Below, piece by piece: positions 1 to 9,764 of a stretch of DNA of 64,000 bases. Each line of letters begins with the position of its first letter. Within the stretch, counting starts at the first letter, position 1. The notes under the pieces are model-generated. The model saw nothing but the letters and a program-made list of their open reading frames with translations. It searched no databases and was not told where the DNA came from. Position numbers and translations under genes: made by a program. Source of the stretch: Polytrichum commune (Eukaryota; Streptophyta; Polytrichopsida; Polytrichales; Polytrichaceae); assembly GCA_950295325.1 (NCBI GenBank), contig OX485807.1, positions 45,498,796 to 45,562,795 of the forward strand, given 5' to 3'.

Positions 1-9
1 TCAAGCTTA

Positions 10-21
10 CTAGTGTAAAGT
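10..21 (+). repeat. 12-bp direct repeat outside the LINE (left copy)
   Basis: CTAGTGTAAAGT occurs here and again at 14491-14502, outside the LINE target duplication on both sides. It could be the target duplication of a small older element (about 300 bp) into which the LINE later inserted. No terminal structure of such an element was recognised, so this is inference. Confidence 0.35.
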
Positions 22-51
22 AAAAGTGGACCATGTTGAGGAACCAAAACA

Positions 52-64
52 TGTTTATGGACAA
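52..64 (+). repeat. Left target-site duplication of the LINE
   Basis: The 13-bp TGTTTATGGACAA is repeated exactly at 14208-14220, immediately after a T-rich tail that follows the last LINE ORF. Exact 13-mers so placed are unlikely by chance, so they are read as the LINE target-site duplication. Confidence 0.65.
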
Positions 65-543
65 CATCTACACCCGAGCTGCGAGCAGGCACGAAGAAAC
101 TCCGAACCACAACAGCGAGAGAACCAACCAACTACAACAAGAGCGCACCGAGGAGAGAAGAAGAACTTCAGATCAGATCTAGCAACCAGGGACCAGCGAG
201 CAGGTGAACCGAGGCGATCCATCGAAGCCGCCACCAAACAACAGAGATGCACAACCGACAAGCAAAACCTAGATCCAGATCTAGGAAGGAAGGAAGGAAG
301 GAGAGGAACTACACCAACATACACCAACCACAATGGGGTTACACCCTTTCATGTATTATGGGTGCTAATAAGCACCATTGCCTTGTGTGCATTCACACAC
401 CACAATGTCTATCCAACAATGCTCACTCACATCACATATCCACCAAGATTCCACTCTATCCCACCACTGGATCCTCCCACAATATGCCTACCAAAGGGCC
501 GCCTCCATACATGCTCACAATTCTCCAACTACTGCATGCTAAC
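65..543 (+). other. LINE 5' region, first part
   Basis: Open frames exist here, but they run into the hAT element and show no recognisable domain. I treat this as 5' leader of the LINE. Sequence is A/C-rich like the rest of the element. Confidence 0.45.
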
Positions 544-1502
544 CAGGGTTGTCTATTGTGTCATGACGGAGGGTAATCCCGACATAATGTCGTGCCGTCA
601 CGACACGTATCCGTCATGACATTATGACGGATGATGTCTTCATCCTGCCGGACTTGAATTTTACCGAATTTTTTGTGTATTTACATTACCCCATTGCGGA
701 CACGTAGGAGTTACGATGTCCACGTGTGATGACATGTCAGCAAAGTAGAGGTAAAGTGGGGAATAAAATTACTAGCGCCCGTCCGCCCTCCCGTCCGCCC
801 CCGTTCCCCGTACCCTAACCCCGCTCCCTTAGCCCATTAACATGTTCCCTAACCCGTTCCCTACGTTCCCTCCCGTCCGACCCCCCCGTCCGACCTTTTC
901 CCGTCCTCCCTTTTCCCGTCCGACCCTCCCGTCCGACCCTCCCATCCGACCCTCCCCCCCGTCCGACCCCCCGTCCTCCCTCCCGTTCCCCTCCCCCGTT
1001 CCCCTAATCCCGTTCCCATCCATCCCGTCCTATCCAAACCTCCTAAACCCGCTCCCATCCCCCGCTCCCCACGTTCCCACACGCTCCCCGCGTTCCCCCC
1101 CGTCCGACCCTTCCCCCCGCCCGACCCTCACCCCCATCCGACCCCATGTTCCCCCGCGTTCCCACACGTCCGCCCGCGCTCCCCACCCGTTCCCCCCGTC
1201 CGACCCTCTCCCCCGTCCGACCTACACCCTCCTTAGTAATATTTTATTACTTTGATTTTAACAAAATGGTAAACACAATGGCAAAATGGTTTACATGCCA
1301 AGGGAAATATGCACATCCACGTCGGCATTTTTTGCCACATAGGACGCCACCTTGGCAAGAAGGTAAGTATTTAACCCACCCTACTAGGTTGACCCTAGTT
1401 TGACCCTACGAGGAGCCTATTGTGTCGTGACGGAGGGGTCCGACCCGACACGACGCGTCATGACGGCACGACCCCGTCATGACGTCGCGATAGACAACCC
1501 TG
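544..1502. mobile_element. Non-autonomous hAT-type element
   Basis: Imperfect terminal inverted repeats of about 30 bp begin CAGGGTTGTCTAT at 544 and, on the other strand, at 1502. The flanking 8-bp duplication ATGCTAAC is exact (536-543 and 1503-1510). CAGGG termini plus an 8-bp duplication are diagnostic of hAT transposons. The 959-bp body has no transposase. Much of it is a pyrimidine-rich tract of CCGTCCGACCCT and CCCGTTCCC variants, and the ends hold clustered inverted TCATGACGG motifs. It interrupts the LINE 5' region, so it is younger than the LINE. Confidence 0.88.
776..1226 (+). repeat. C/T-only minisatellite-like tract inside the hAT
   Basis: About 450 bases of irregular CCCGTCCGACC and CCCGTTCCC repeats with very few purines on the plus strand. 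Open frames on both strands here are compositional artefacts giving Pro/Arg/Ser or Gly/Arg/Glu strings. Confidence 0.8.
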
Positions 1503-1510
1503 ATGCTAAC

Positions 1511-2445
1511 CCACCCGCCTACATGCTCTCCACCAATGATCACCCACACAAAACACCCCTCCAGCTACCATCTCAGACTCTCCCAAAGATCCAAAAATCC
1601 TCCTCGCATGTTGATATCGCCATCACCACCCACACACCACCAAACCACAAACCACAAGGTAAGCAAAACAACTTGCACTTACCACCCAAAGTACACCCAC
1701 AATGCAACCCTCCAAGAATACCCATACACACTATCTATAATCTTACCTGCAAATACACACTGCCACCGCCGCCTCCCTCCTCACCAAATAGCCATGTGTC
1801 AGCACACAAAACCACACACAAAACAACATCAATACTGCCAAACTCTCCTAAACAAAGACTACCCAGCCGCCGGATACACACAACGCCGAACGCAAGGCTG
1901 CCCTCAATACACCACCGAATGCTCCCAAGTTAGCCTCCCACGACCCAGCCAACACATATCCTCCCATCTATCTGCCTGGCGATCTACCCACCCAAACCAT
2001 ACACACTGTGAGCCACCGAAGATTGCAACCCGCCACCAGAATACCCAAATCCCCACTCACCACCACTCCCCACCAGACTCCCGAAGTCACATACTCTCTC
2101 AAACCCCCAACCTTCAAAGACCCCTCCCTCCCACACATCTCAACACTCAACTCACACCTCTCCACACTCAACTCACACCTCTCCACACTCCACCCACACC
2201 TCTCCACACTCCACCCACATCTCTCTCACACTACCCCACAATGGCCCCCAACCTCTCCACTCCCCCTGCACAGCACAATCCCGGTGAGCACAGACAGGAA
2301 CTTCGACCCAGGAGAAACACCAACAGCAAGCAAACGAACTGCGGTATCGAGGACACAACGGCACCCGAAAGGCGACCGCTGGCCGACGGAGGAGCGGCAA
2401 CAGCCAAGGGAGCAGAGCGCCACCGGGACCCCAGCAAGGACGTAA
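1511..2445 (+). other. LINE 5' region, second part, upstream of ORF1
   Basis: A/C-rich sequence between the hAT and ORF1. Open frames at 1503-2522 and 2008-2445 have no recognised domain. The last 200 bases encode Arg/Ser/Gly-rich stretches in more than one frame. A short tandem CTCCACACTCAACTCACACC-type repeat lies at about 2150-2225. It could hold an unrecognised leader ORF. Confidence 0.4.
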
Positions 2446-4623
2446 CGGCTAGGGGAGCCCAGCGGAGCAGCACCAGGAGCAGCCGGTCGGGGAGTCGCCA
2501 ACGGGCAGAGCGGGCAAGGTGAGCGGCCACAGGGCCCAATCACAAGGGCCCAACAGGAGACCTCCAGCCGTGAAGGGACCGAGACCAGCACCAAGAGCAC
2601 CAGGAGGAGGAGGGCGCTAATTCAGAATTTTAGCGACGATGAGGAAGATCCAGCTGCCTCACAACCCAATCACCCAGCTCTGGTTAAGGTTCACACCACA
2701 CCATCCCATGATATAGACATAGATATGCAATTAGTTGATGTGACCCCCGAACACGGCGGTAGCTCACTTCAATTTTCTACATCTCATGATGACTACCCCG
2801 CCGCCCAACACCAAGCCGCCATGTCCATATCCCGAATTGACGCCATCAACCTCGCCGACACGACGCCCACACCACACTCTAGGGAGGAGACCATCAAAGA
2901 CACACAAAGCGCCAAACGGAGGAGAAGTGAAGCGGGAAGGCAAGCCTCTCACATGAGTACCATTCCAACCCCAAGCACCAAGTCCAAAGAAGCCGTCCCA
3001 AGTATAGACATAGTTGCACACATGTGGCTAGGCTTCTCCATCCACGAAGCCATAGCCACACAACGGGGCAAGGACATCATAAGAGAGCACCGCACCAACG
3101 AAGAATTCGCAAGACTAGGGACTCCCCCAAGTGAAGTCATTGACTTCAAGACTCTCCGTAGGGCATTCCCTAGAGTGCCACAAGCATTGTACCCAAACGA
3201 GAGGCCAGACGCGGTTCCCGGCAACCATCTCCATTTTACACAAATACCGGGATTGGAGAAAGTCGACCCCACCACCGGGTTATCCGAGGGCTTCCACATC
3301 ACAATTCGATACGAATACGGCTTCAAGGGCATCACTAGGCAAGAAGCAAGAGGAGCTTGTCTTGACCGCCTCCGACAAATGGAAATCCCTCTTGGCACCA
3401 TGTACTCAAACCCAATCGACATCGGCACCAACGCCGTCACGAAGAATTGGGCCGGGTTCATAAAGGTGCACCTTCAAAACCCACAAAAAGATGGTATGTC
3501 ACTACTCAATGGTCATAGGGCATTTGTTATGAAATTGGAGGATGGAGAGAAGGTTATAGGTAAAATAGAGAAAGGGTATGAATTAGTCACCAAGGCACGT
3601 AACCTTCGGTTACACCTCAAAGGTGAAAGCCTCCGTCATGAGCATGCTTGTACCATCTTTGAGTCATTAGTCCAAGAGAGTTACTATAGAGGACACCAAC
3701 ATGAATTCATGGGTCTCACTAAACCCGAGCTTGAGAAATTTTTTACATTTCTCACACTCACGACGGAAGAGGCTAGGGATATAGTGCTTAAGGAGGGTCT
3801 CACATACAACAACGAGAAGCTCCAAGCAAGCATTACACGTGACCGGAGCATTGGCAACCCGTCGGAGCTCCGCATTAGTACAACACTTGTCGCCAATAAT
3901 CTCCCACAACGGGAGTCGCAAACCGCAATCACGAAGGCCATCAAGCTCATTTTTGGCGCGGATAACATCTTGGGAATTAGCTTTGGACACCCCCACCAAG
4001 ACACCACCGACAAGCAATCCGGATGGTGCCACATCCAATGCTTAAACACCGCGGTGTACACGGAGTGGAACCATAAGTCTACCTACATCCTTGGTCGTCG
4101 CGTTGACTTCATCCCACATCGCGGGACCATCGACGGGACGGACCCCAACCAAACGGCGATCCGCCTAGCACAAGCACCCGCACGAGAAGCCATCGCGGAG
4201 AAAATTCAAGCTATGGGTAACGCCACCAACCCTAACCCCCTCATTACCGAAAAATATCTTACAAAAACTATGAAGGAGTGGGAGGACAAGTTAGATGAGA
4301 AGTTCGGTTCACTTACTACCACCATCAACAACCACACGGACCGGCGGCACGAAGCAACTACAACAACACTCACCACCCACACCACCAACCTACATGCAAT
4401 CCTCGGCACGATAGCACATGAATTCCAACAATCCAACATTCGAATGCAAGGACTCATCAACGGTCTCTCCACCGCCGCCCCGGAAATCCTACAAAGGACC
4501 GCCCCTCCACCAACACCGCACGGATTCCACACAACCGCCCCACCTCTACCACTCCAAGCCCCCCCGGGCTTCCAAGGCAACCCACAAATGTATCATCAAA
4601 GTCCCCACACATTTAATGGTTAG
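2446..4623 (+). CDS. LINE ORF1 protein (nucleic-acid-binding, gag-like)
   Basis: The first in-frame ATG is at 2725 (632 residues), but the frame is open from 2446. The part upstream of the ATG looks coding (Arg-rich, then acidic SDDEED), so translation may start at a non-AUG codon or further upstream. Residues about 370-460 from the ATG resemble the degenerate RRM seen in many LINE ORF1 proteins (LRISTTLVANNLPQ, then GWCHIQC). Residues 510-560 could form a coiled coil, and the C-terminus is Pro-rich. By family knowledge such proteins bind the element RNA to form the RNP. No zinc knuckle is visible. This is the only LINE ORF without an obvious lesion. Confidence 0.7.
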   Translation, partial: RLGEPSGAAPGAAGRGVANGQSGQGERPQGPITRAQQETSSREGTETSTKSTRRRRALIQNFSDDEEDPAASQPNHPALVKVHTTPSHDIDIDMQLVDVTPEHGGSSLQFSTSHDDYPAAQHQAAMSISRIDAINLADTTPTPHSREETIKDTQSAKRRRSEAGRQASHMSTIPTPSTKSKEAVPSIDIVAHMWLGFSIHEAIATQRGKDIIREHRTNEEFARLGTPPSEVIDFKTLRRAFPRVPQALYPNERPDAVPGNHLHFTQIPGLEKVDPTTGLSEGFHITIRYEYGFKGITRQEARGACLDRLRQMEIPLGTMYSNPIDIGTNAVTKNWAGFIKVHLQNPQKDGMSLLNGHRAFVMKLEDGEKVIGKIEKGYELVTKARNLRLHLKGESLRHEHACTIFESLVQESYYRGHQHEFMGLTKPELEKFFTFLTLTTEEARDIVLKEGLTYNNEKLQASITRDRSIGNPSELRISTTLVANNLPQRESQTAITKAIKLIFGADNILGISFGHPHQDTTDKQSGWCHIQCLNTAVYTEWNHKSTYILGRRVDFIPHRGTIDGTDPNQTAIRLAQAPAREAIAEKIQAMGNATNPNPLITEKYLTKTMKEWEDKLDEKFGSLTTTINNHTDRRHEATTTTLTTHTTNLHAILGTIAHEFQQSNIRMQGLINGLSTAAPEILQRTAPPPTPHGFHTTAPPLPLQAPPGFQGNPQMYHQSPHTFNG

Positions 4624-4974
4624 CACCCTTAGGACATATCACAAATGGCCCCCATACCCTATATGTTATACCTTGTGGTTACTCTATATTTTGTTGTTCT
4701 CTCATGCCTTATTACTCTATAATAAAGAGCTCAAGCTCTCGGCCCTACCTCAAGGGCTTTTCTACATTGTGCATCTCCTCACATTCTACCTCTATAAGAA
4801 AAACCACCACAACATACATAAACCACACTATAGGCCCACCAAAGGCATCCACACTACTCCCCACCAATTAAAACCTCACACAAGAAAACCATCCCAAAAT
4901 ATGCTTTCTAACCACCCTCCAAATTCCCGCTATCACACAAGAAAAATAACCATTTTCAAACTCACATTCCTCAT
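4624..4974 (+). other. LINE spacer between ORF1 and the 2A ORF
   Basis: About 350 bases with several stops in the ORF1 frame. A short hydrophobic frame passes through, but nothing is recognised. The next ORF is in the same frame as ORF1. Confidence 0.5.
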
Positions 4975-6579
4975 ATGGCTAACCCACCTTCCCGTCACCA
5001 ACCCAAAAGCCCATACATATCACAACATACAATCCCCCTACCCACACGCCTATCACATTACATCTACACATCAACCTCTCAGGCTCTCACTCACACATCC
5101 CACCATGCAAGCCACACACCTAGTAAAAATACCTATATAACTCACGCACATACTCACCACCAATCCAAACCACCACCACACCCATACACCCTAAACCAAA
5201 CTAACCCCCACAAAGGAACTACACACACCTACACCACACTCAAATACACACACAACATGTATAATACTCAATATATGACAAGCATAATCACCCCACCAAC
5301 CACCCCAATAAACATACTAACCTACATAGGCAAAATGTATTACATAACCCACCCACACCACAAACACCCAAAACTTAGAACCATACAATATTACTTGTGG
5401 AACATTTCTACACTTATTCTCCAACATGGTGACATTGAACTAAACCCCGGGCCACTCACACACCTTCCCAAAAACCCCCCGCAAGAAGACACACAAAGAC
5501 AAAACTTATACGTCTTACCCCACACTCTCACAATCAAACCTCCATATGCACACCTAGAAAAATCATTTGAACCCCACCTAACACACCTCACTACTAACCC
5601 CCAAAATCAAGAATCCAACAAAAACCCCAAACAACTTGGTAACCCCCCCACAACATCTAGCACCTCGAAAGATCAACCACTTAAAACATCCCCTAAACAA
5701 AATAAACTAACATCCAACAAGTACCCACAATCACACATACCTACTAAAACCAAAACTTACCACACCTACCCCACACTAGTAGTCCTACAAAACACACACA
5801 ACTATCCAAAAACCATCATCAACACATTTTCATACATAGGCAACATATACTACATAACCCACACACACCAAAAAATACCAAAAATAAAATTCATAAAATA
5901 CTACACTTGGAACAATTCCACCCTCATACTCCTCCATGGGGATATTGAACTCAACCCCGGACCACTATCACATATCCTCAAAAATCTCCCACAAGCATAC
6001 ACACAAAGACAACAAAAATACTTCATACCAAACACTCTAACACTCCAACCCCAATACGCCCACTTAGAGGAACTATTTGAACCATACATATCCCAATACC
6101 CCCCCAACCCCCAAAACCAAGAATTACCACACCTACGAAACCACATCTCACTCCTCTCAAAATACCCCACACACCACCAACGATACGCACTTATCATAGC
6201 CTATAGCCCAGTACCGCACATATGCAACCAACAAATGGCCAATAAGCTAGACCCAAGGTATCTAACCATCCTAAGAAGACTCCACAAATTACCATGTGAC
6301 ACACACACGACCGCCACACACCAATACTCCTACCCACATCACAACCCAACCACCACTACCATAACACAAATATACGCGAACATCAATGACAAAATCGCCA
6401 AAAGACTACCCATCACAACAACTAATCTAAGTACAGAGCTACCACACTTCCCACCAAAAATAATACATGAACTAGTTAAATGCTCCCAACCAATACATGG
6501 ATATCATCCTAACACACCCACAACGTCACAACCCCACTTAACTACACGCAACCCAACAACTTCCCAACCCAAACATTAA
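4975..6579 (+). CDS. LINE ORF with two 2A ribosome-skipping motifs
   Basis: A 534-residue ORF, rich in Thr, His, Pro and Asn. It contains GDIELNPGP twice, with the Asp at residues 153 and 323. Each copy follows a hydrophobic stretch (STLILQH or STLILLH), as expected of a 2A peptide (consensus DxExNPGP), at which the ribosome skips the Gly-Pro bond. Both lie inside a duplicated module of about 110 residues. If both work, translation gives three separate chains. 2A motifs are known in several non-LTR retrotransposons, usually once near the N-terminus. The 3' end overlaps the endonuclease frame (open from 6513) in a different frame, so ORF2 is either reached by frameshifting or was once continuous. 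Confidence 0.75.
   Translation: MANPPSRHQPKSPYISQHTIPLPTRLSHYIYTSTSQALTHTSHHASHTPSKNTYITHAHTHHQSKPPPHPYTLNQTNPHKGTTHTYTTLKYTHNMYNTQYMTSIITPPTTPINILTYIGKMYYITHPHHKHPKLRTIQYYLWNISTLILQHGDIELNPGPLTHLPKNPPQEDTQRQNLYVLPHTLTIKPPYAHLEKSFEPHLTHLTTNPQNQESNKNPKQLGNPPTTSSTSKDQPLKTSPKQNKLTSNKYPQSHIPTKTKTYHTYPTLVVLQNTHNYPKTIINTFSYIGNIYYITHTHQKIPKIKFIKYYTWNNSTLILLHGDIELNPGPLSHILKNLPQAYTQRQQKYFIPNTLTLQPQYAHLEELFEPYISQYPPNPQNQELPHLRNHISLLSKYPTHHQRYALIIAYSPVPHICNQQMANKLDPRYLTILRRLHKLPCDTHTTATHQYSYPHHNPTTTTITQIYANINDKIAKRLPITTTNLSTELPHFPPKIIHELVKCSQPIHGYHPNTPTTSQPHLTTRNPTTSQPKH
5299..5640 (+). repeat. Duplicated 2A module, copy 1
   Basis: It encodes a YIGKMYYIT motif, then YYLWNISTLILQ, the 2A motif at 5431-5454, and an AHLEKSFEPH stretch. 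The second copy lies about 510 bp downstream at about 5809-6135, with the same order and clear protein-level similarity. Confidence 0.8.
5431..5454 (+). other. 2A-like motif 1 (DIELNPGP)
   Basis: The codons read Asp-Ile-Glu-Leu-Asn-Pro-Gly-Pro, an exact match to DxExNPGP. The separation point is between the last Gly and Pro. Activity is inferred from the motif only. Confidence 0.85.
5809..6135 (+). repeat. Duplicated 2A module, copy 2
   Basis: Second copy of the module, with YIGNIYYIT, YYTWNNSTLILL, the 2A motif at 5941-5964 and AHLEELFEPY. The copies differ at many positions yet both keep every consensus 2A residue, which suggests selection after duplication. Confidence 0.8.
5941..5964 (+). 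other. 2A-like motif 2 (DIELNPGP)
   Basis: Same eight residues as motif 1 but with different synonymous codons, for example GAT for GAC and CTC for CTA. The motif has therefore been kept at protein level through nucleotide divergence. Confidence 0.85.
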
Positions 6580-8593
6580 AACTAATCACATGGAATGCCG
6601 GAAGCATTAACACTAGTCTACCGGGCATCCAAGAGCTCACAAATAAACTACACTCCAACCCTCATATCATATTCATCCAAGAAACCAAAATCCCGAAAAC
6701 AAAATCCACATCATACATCGACCGCCAACTTCAAGAATACAAAATCATATACAATAACTCCAACAACATCACACAACAAAACAATCGATATTCGGGCCCC
6801 ACACAAGCTAGAGGAGGCATCCTAACCATGATACCTAAAACAATATACACAAATGAAAATATCACCAAAGTGCCCACCCCAAGTTCAATATCATCCTACC
6901 TCCAAGCCATATTAATTAACAATAGACCCCTAACACCAATACTCATCCTAAACATGTACATGCCGACACATATAGAAGATATACATCTCATACCCGAAAT
7001 CCAAGACCAAATCCGCACCCTCACATCAAAATATTCTACCCACCAAGTCATACTAGCCGGCGACTTCAACCGAGACATATTGCTCAAAGGTAGAACCACT
7101 AACGGCATAACATCCCCACCCAATCCAAACGATCAAGAGTGGGCCCACTTCACAAACAATATAGGCCTCAAGGTAATTAAGAACCCAAAGGCCTTCACAA
7201 GACAAGGTGGGCACAATTATACATCAACAAGCCATATAGATGGCTTCTACTCCAACATCCCTAACACCCTCACCCTCCAAAGTCATACACTCACCAACCT
7301 TAACCAAAATTCAGATCACTACCCAGTCCAACTACAATTAGCACCTAACACTCTAGTCATCAAAGAAACACTAACCCCCGCATTCACGCCACGAATAACA
7401 TATCCCATACCCCCCCAGAACCTCCAAAATCTACAAACAACGTTCCTTGACAAACAAAACTTAGCAATAGAAAATCTCACACAATTACTCCAACAGGCTC
7501 ACCTCACCCCCACACAATGGATAGACGCACAAAACATGCTACAAGAAATAACTCACTCTCTCAGCCAATGCATAGAACAAACATGCATGACAAAACCTAC
7601 ACCTCCACTACCCACAAGAGTTAAAGCCCAAGGCGGATTCCTACCTAGATTAACACAAAAGAAATGGAAACAACAACTAAAAATACATCACTGCACCTGT
7701 AAAGCCATTCGAGCAGCATGCCACTACCCTCACGCACTCCTCCACAACCAACCAGACGTGCAGGCACTACAACTAATCCAAACCCCCCATATCCCACCAC
7801 TACCCATCAACCACACCGAGCTACGCACATGGATAGAAAAGTTAGCCGATATCGGGAAAAATGCCAAAATGGAAGCCCATAAAATTATTACCAAGCAAAC
7901 CTCCATAAACTGCAAAATGGCCATTACAAAATATAGAGCACTACTAAATACCAAGCCTAGAGCCATACATAAAAAAATATTCCAACCCACAACTAATAAC
8001 ACACTTGACTGCCTACAAACCCCACAAGGACACATAATCACCAACCCCAACGAAGTGGCCAAAGAAATATACCACACACAAAAAACCACGTTTCAAAGAC
8101 AAGCCCCGTTATGCGACGATATTACGGACCACCCGCAAACATGCATGTGTGCAATACGAAAATACCCTTGGCACACACACCAAGGCATTATACTAGAAAA
8201 AAGAGGCCCCCCAAATACACAACTAGGCAAATAGTTCAACAGAGAAGTCTACGATAATTGCCTCAAACGATTAACTAAAGGTAAGGCCCCCGGCCCAGAC
8301 AACATCCCGAACGACATTATCAAAGCGCTCCCCACACCTTGGCAAGATCTCATTTTCTTATTTTTCAAACACTGCTACAAACAAAGAGAAATCCCACACT
8401 ACTGGAAGCACAGTAAAACTATACTATTACACAAAAAAGAGGACCCGACTCACCTGTCCAACTATAGGCCGATAGCGCTAGCCAACACTATCTACAAACT
8501 CTACACTAGCACACTAACCGCCCTCCTTACTAACTATGGCGAAACACACCGTATACTGCACTTCAGTCAAGAGGGCTTCAGGCCACAACGTAA
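6513..8593 (+). pseudogene. LINE ORF2, 5' part: APE endonuclease and start of RT (broken)
   Basis: The frame is open from 6513; the first in-frame ATG is only at 6828, after the first catalytic motif. The endonuclease motifs in order are TWNAGS (6588), FIQET (6672), NMYMP (6950), GDFNRD (about 7059), SHIDGFY (about 7231) and SDHYPV (7311), the full APE/exonuclease III set. After a linker of about 300 residues comes an in-frame TAG (8232-8234), then RT block KGKAPGPDN (about 8280), the NYRPIALANTIYK block (about 8460) and QEGFRPQR (about 8570). The foldback at 8594 then interrupts it. The domain is the nicking enzyme for target-primed reverse transcription. The copy is inactive. Confidence 0.85.
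8585..8593 (+). repeat. 9-bp target duplication of the foldback, left
   Basis: ACAACGTAA, repeated exactly at 9765-9773. Removing one copy plus the insert rejoins the RT reading frame across the PQR-N-T-A-H residues, so this is a genuine insertion footprint. Confidence 0.92.
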
Positions 8594-9764
8594 GGCAGAC
8601 GATATGCTACCCCCTACGAGCTTTTCGGGGGGGGGAATATTCTGTCAGGGGGCAGCCCCCGACATTTTTCCTGCACCCGCCCGAAAACTGCTGCCCGCCC
8701 GCCCGATTTCGAAAAAACTAGTGTACTTGCATTTTTGAAGGCTACTTGTCCACAAATCCCATATTGAGTGCACTTCATTTTCAAGGTCTCAAATCCAATA
8801 TATAAGTTCACTTCCATTGAGTAAATAAGCAATTGACTAGATTTCATTTTCAAAGTGAAACCGTCAATAAAGCATGTAATTAACTTGGAAGTCAAAAATA
8901 TTACAAAATCCTCATTACCGCTGAGGTTATAATTTTTGTCGCTTACAATTGAAGGGGACTTTGTCATTCTAAAATGAAACTAAATTTTATTTTTTTATTT
9001 TTTAATAATTTATAATATATTTAATACCTTCTACTATCACAAAGTTTTCATATGCATTTAAACTAGTTAAGTAAGATTGAATGCAACTAAGTCTAATAAT
9101 TTTTTATTAATCCTAATTATAGAAACACAAAAGGACACTGTATAGGGTGTAGTACACGGCTTTGGACATCGAGGAACACATAAGCACTGTGAAGAACATG
9201 GATGTTATTCATCGTCCTTCATCGTTTTTCATGTGTCCTTCATCGTCGCGAATATGTTAGACTTAGTTGCATTCAATCTTACTTAACTAGTTTAAATGCA
9301 TATGAAAACTTTGTGATAGTAGAAGGTATTAACTATATTATAAATTATAAAAAAATAAAAAAATAAATCATAAATTTTAGTTTCATTTTAGAATGACAAA
9401 GTCCCTTCAATTGTAAGTGACAAAAATTATAACCTCAGCGGTAATGAGGATTTTGTAATATTTTTGACTTCCAAGTTAATTACATGCTTTATTGACGGTT
9501 TCACTTTGAAAATGAAATCTAGTCAATTGCTTATTTACTCAATGGAAGTGAACATATATATTGGATTTGAGACCTTGAAAATGAAGTGCACTCAATATGG
9601 GATTTGTGGACAAGTAGCCTTCAAAAATGCAAGTACACTAGTTTTTTCGAAATCGGGCGGGCGGGCAGCAGTTTTCGGGCGGGTGCAAGAAAAATGTCGG
9701 GGGCTGCCCCCTGACAGAATATTCCCCCCCCCAAAAGCTCGTAGGGGGTAGCATATCGTCTGCC
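8594..9764. mobile_element. Mutator-like foldback (long inverted arms)
   Basis: The termini are GGCAGACGATATGC and its complement. Two arms of about 500 bp (8594-9096 and about 9258-9764) are near-identical inverted copies around a loop of about 160 bp. The exact 9-bp flanking duplication (ACAACGTAA) and long inverted arms fit a non-autonomous Mutator-like element. It has no transposase; the ORFs in the arms are mirror images of each other. High arm identity means recent insertion. A degraded relative of one arm lies at about 25,425-25,575. Confidence 0.88.

Noticed and set aside
829-1255. Open frames on both strands in the C/T tract
   Set aside because: Products are repetitive Pro/Ser/Arg or Gly/Arg strings caused by composition.
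8614-9751. Mirror-image ORFs in the foldback arms as genes
   Set aside because: They are the same sequence in the two inverted arms, have no recognised domain, and run across the terminal repeats.
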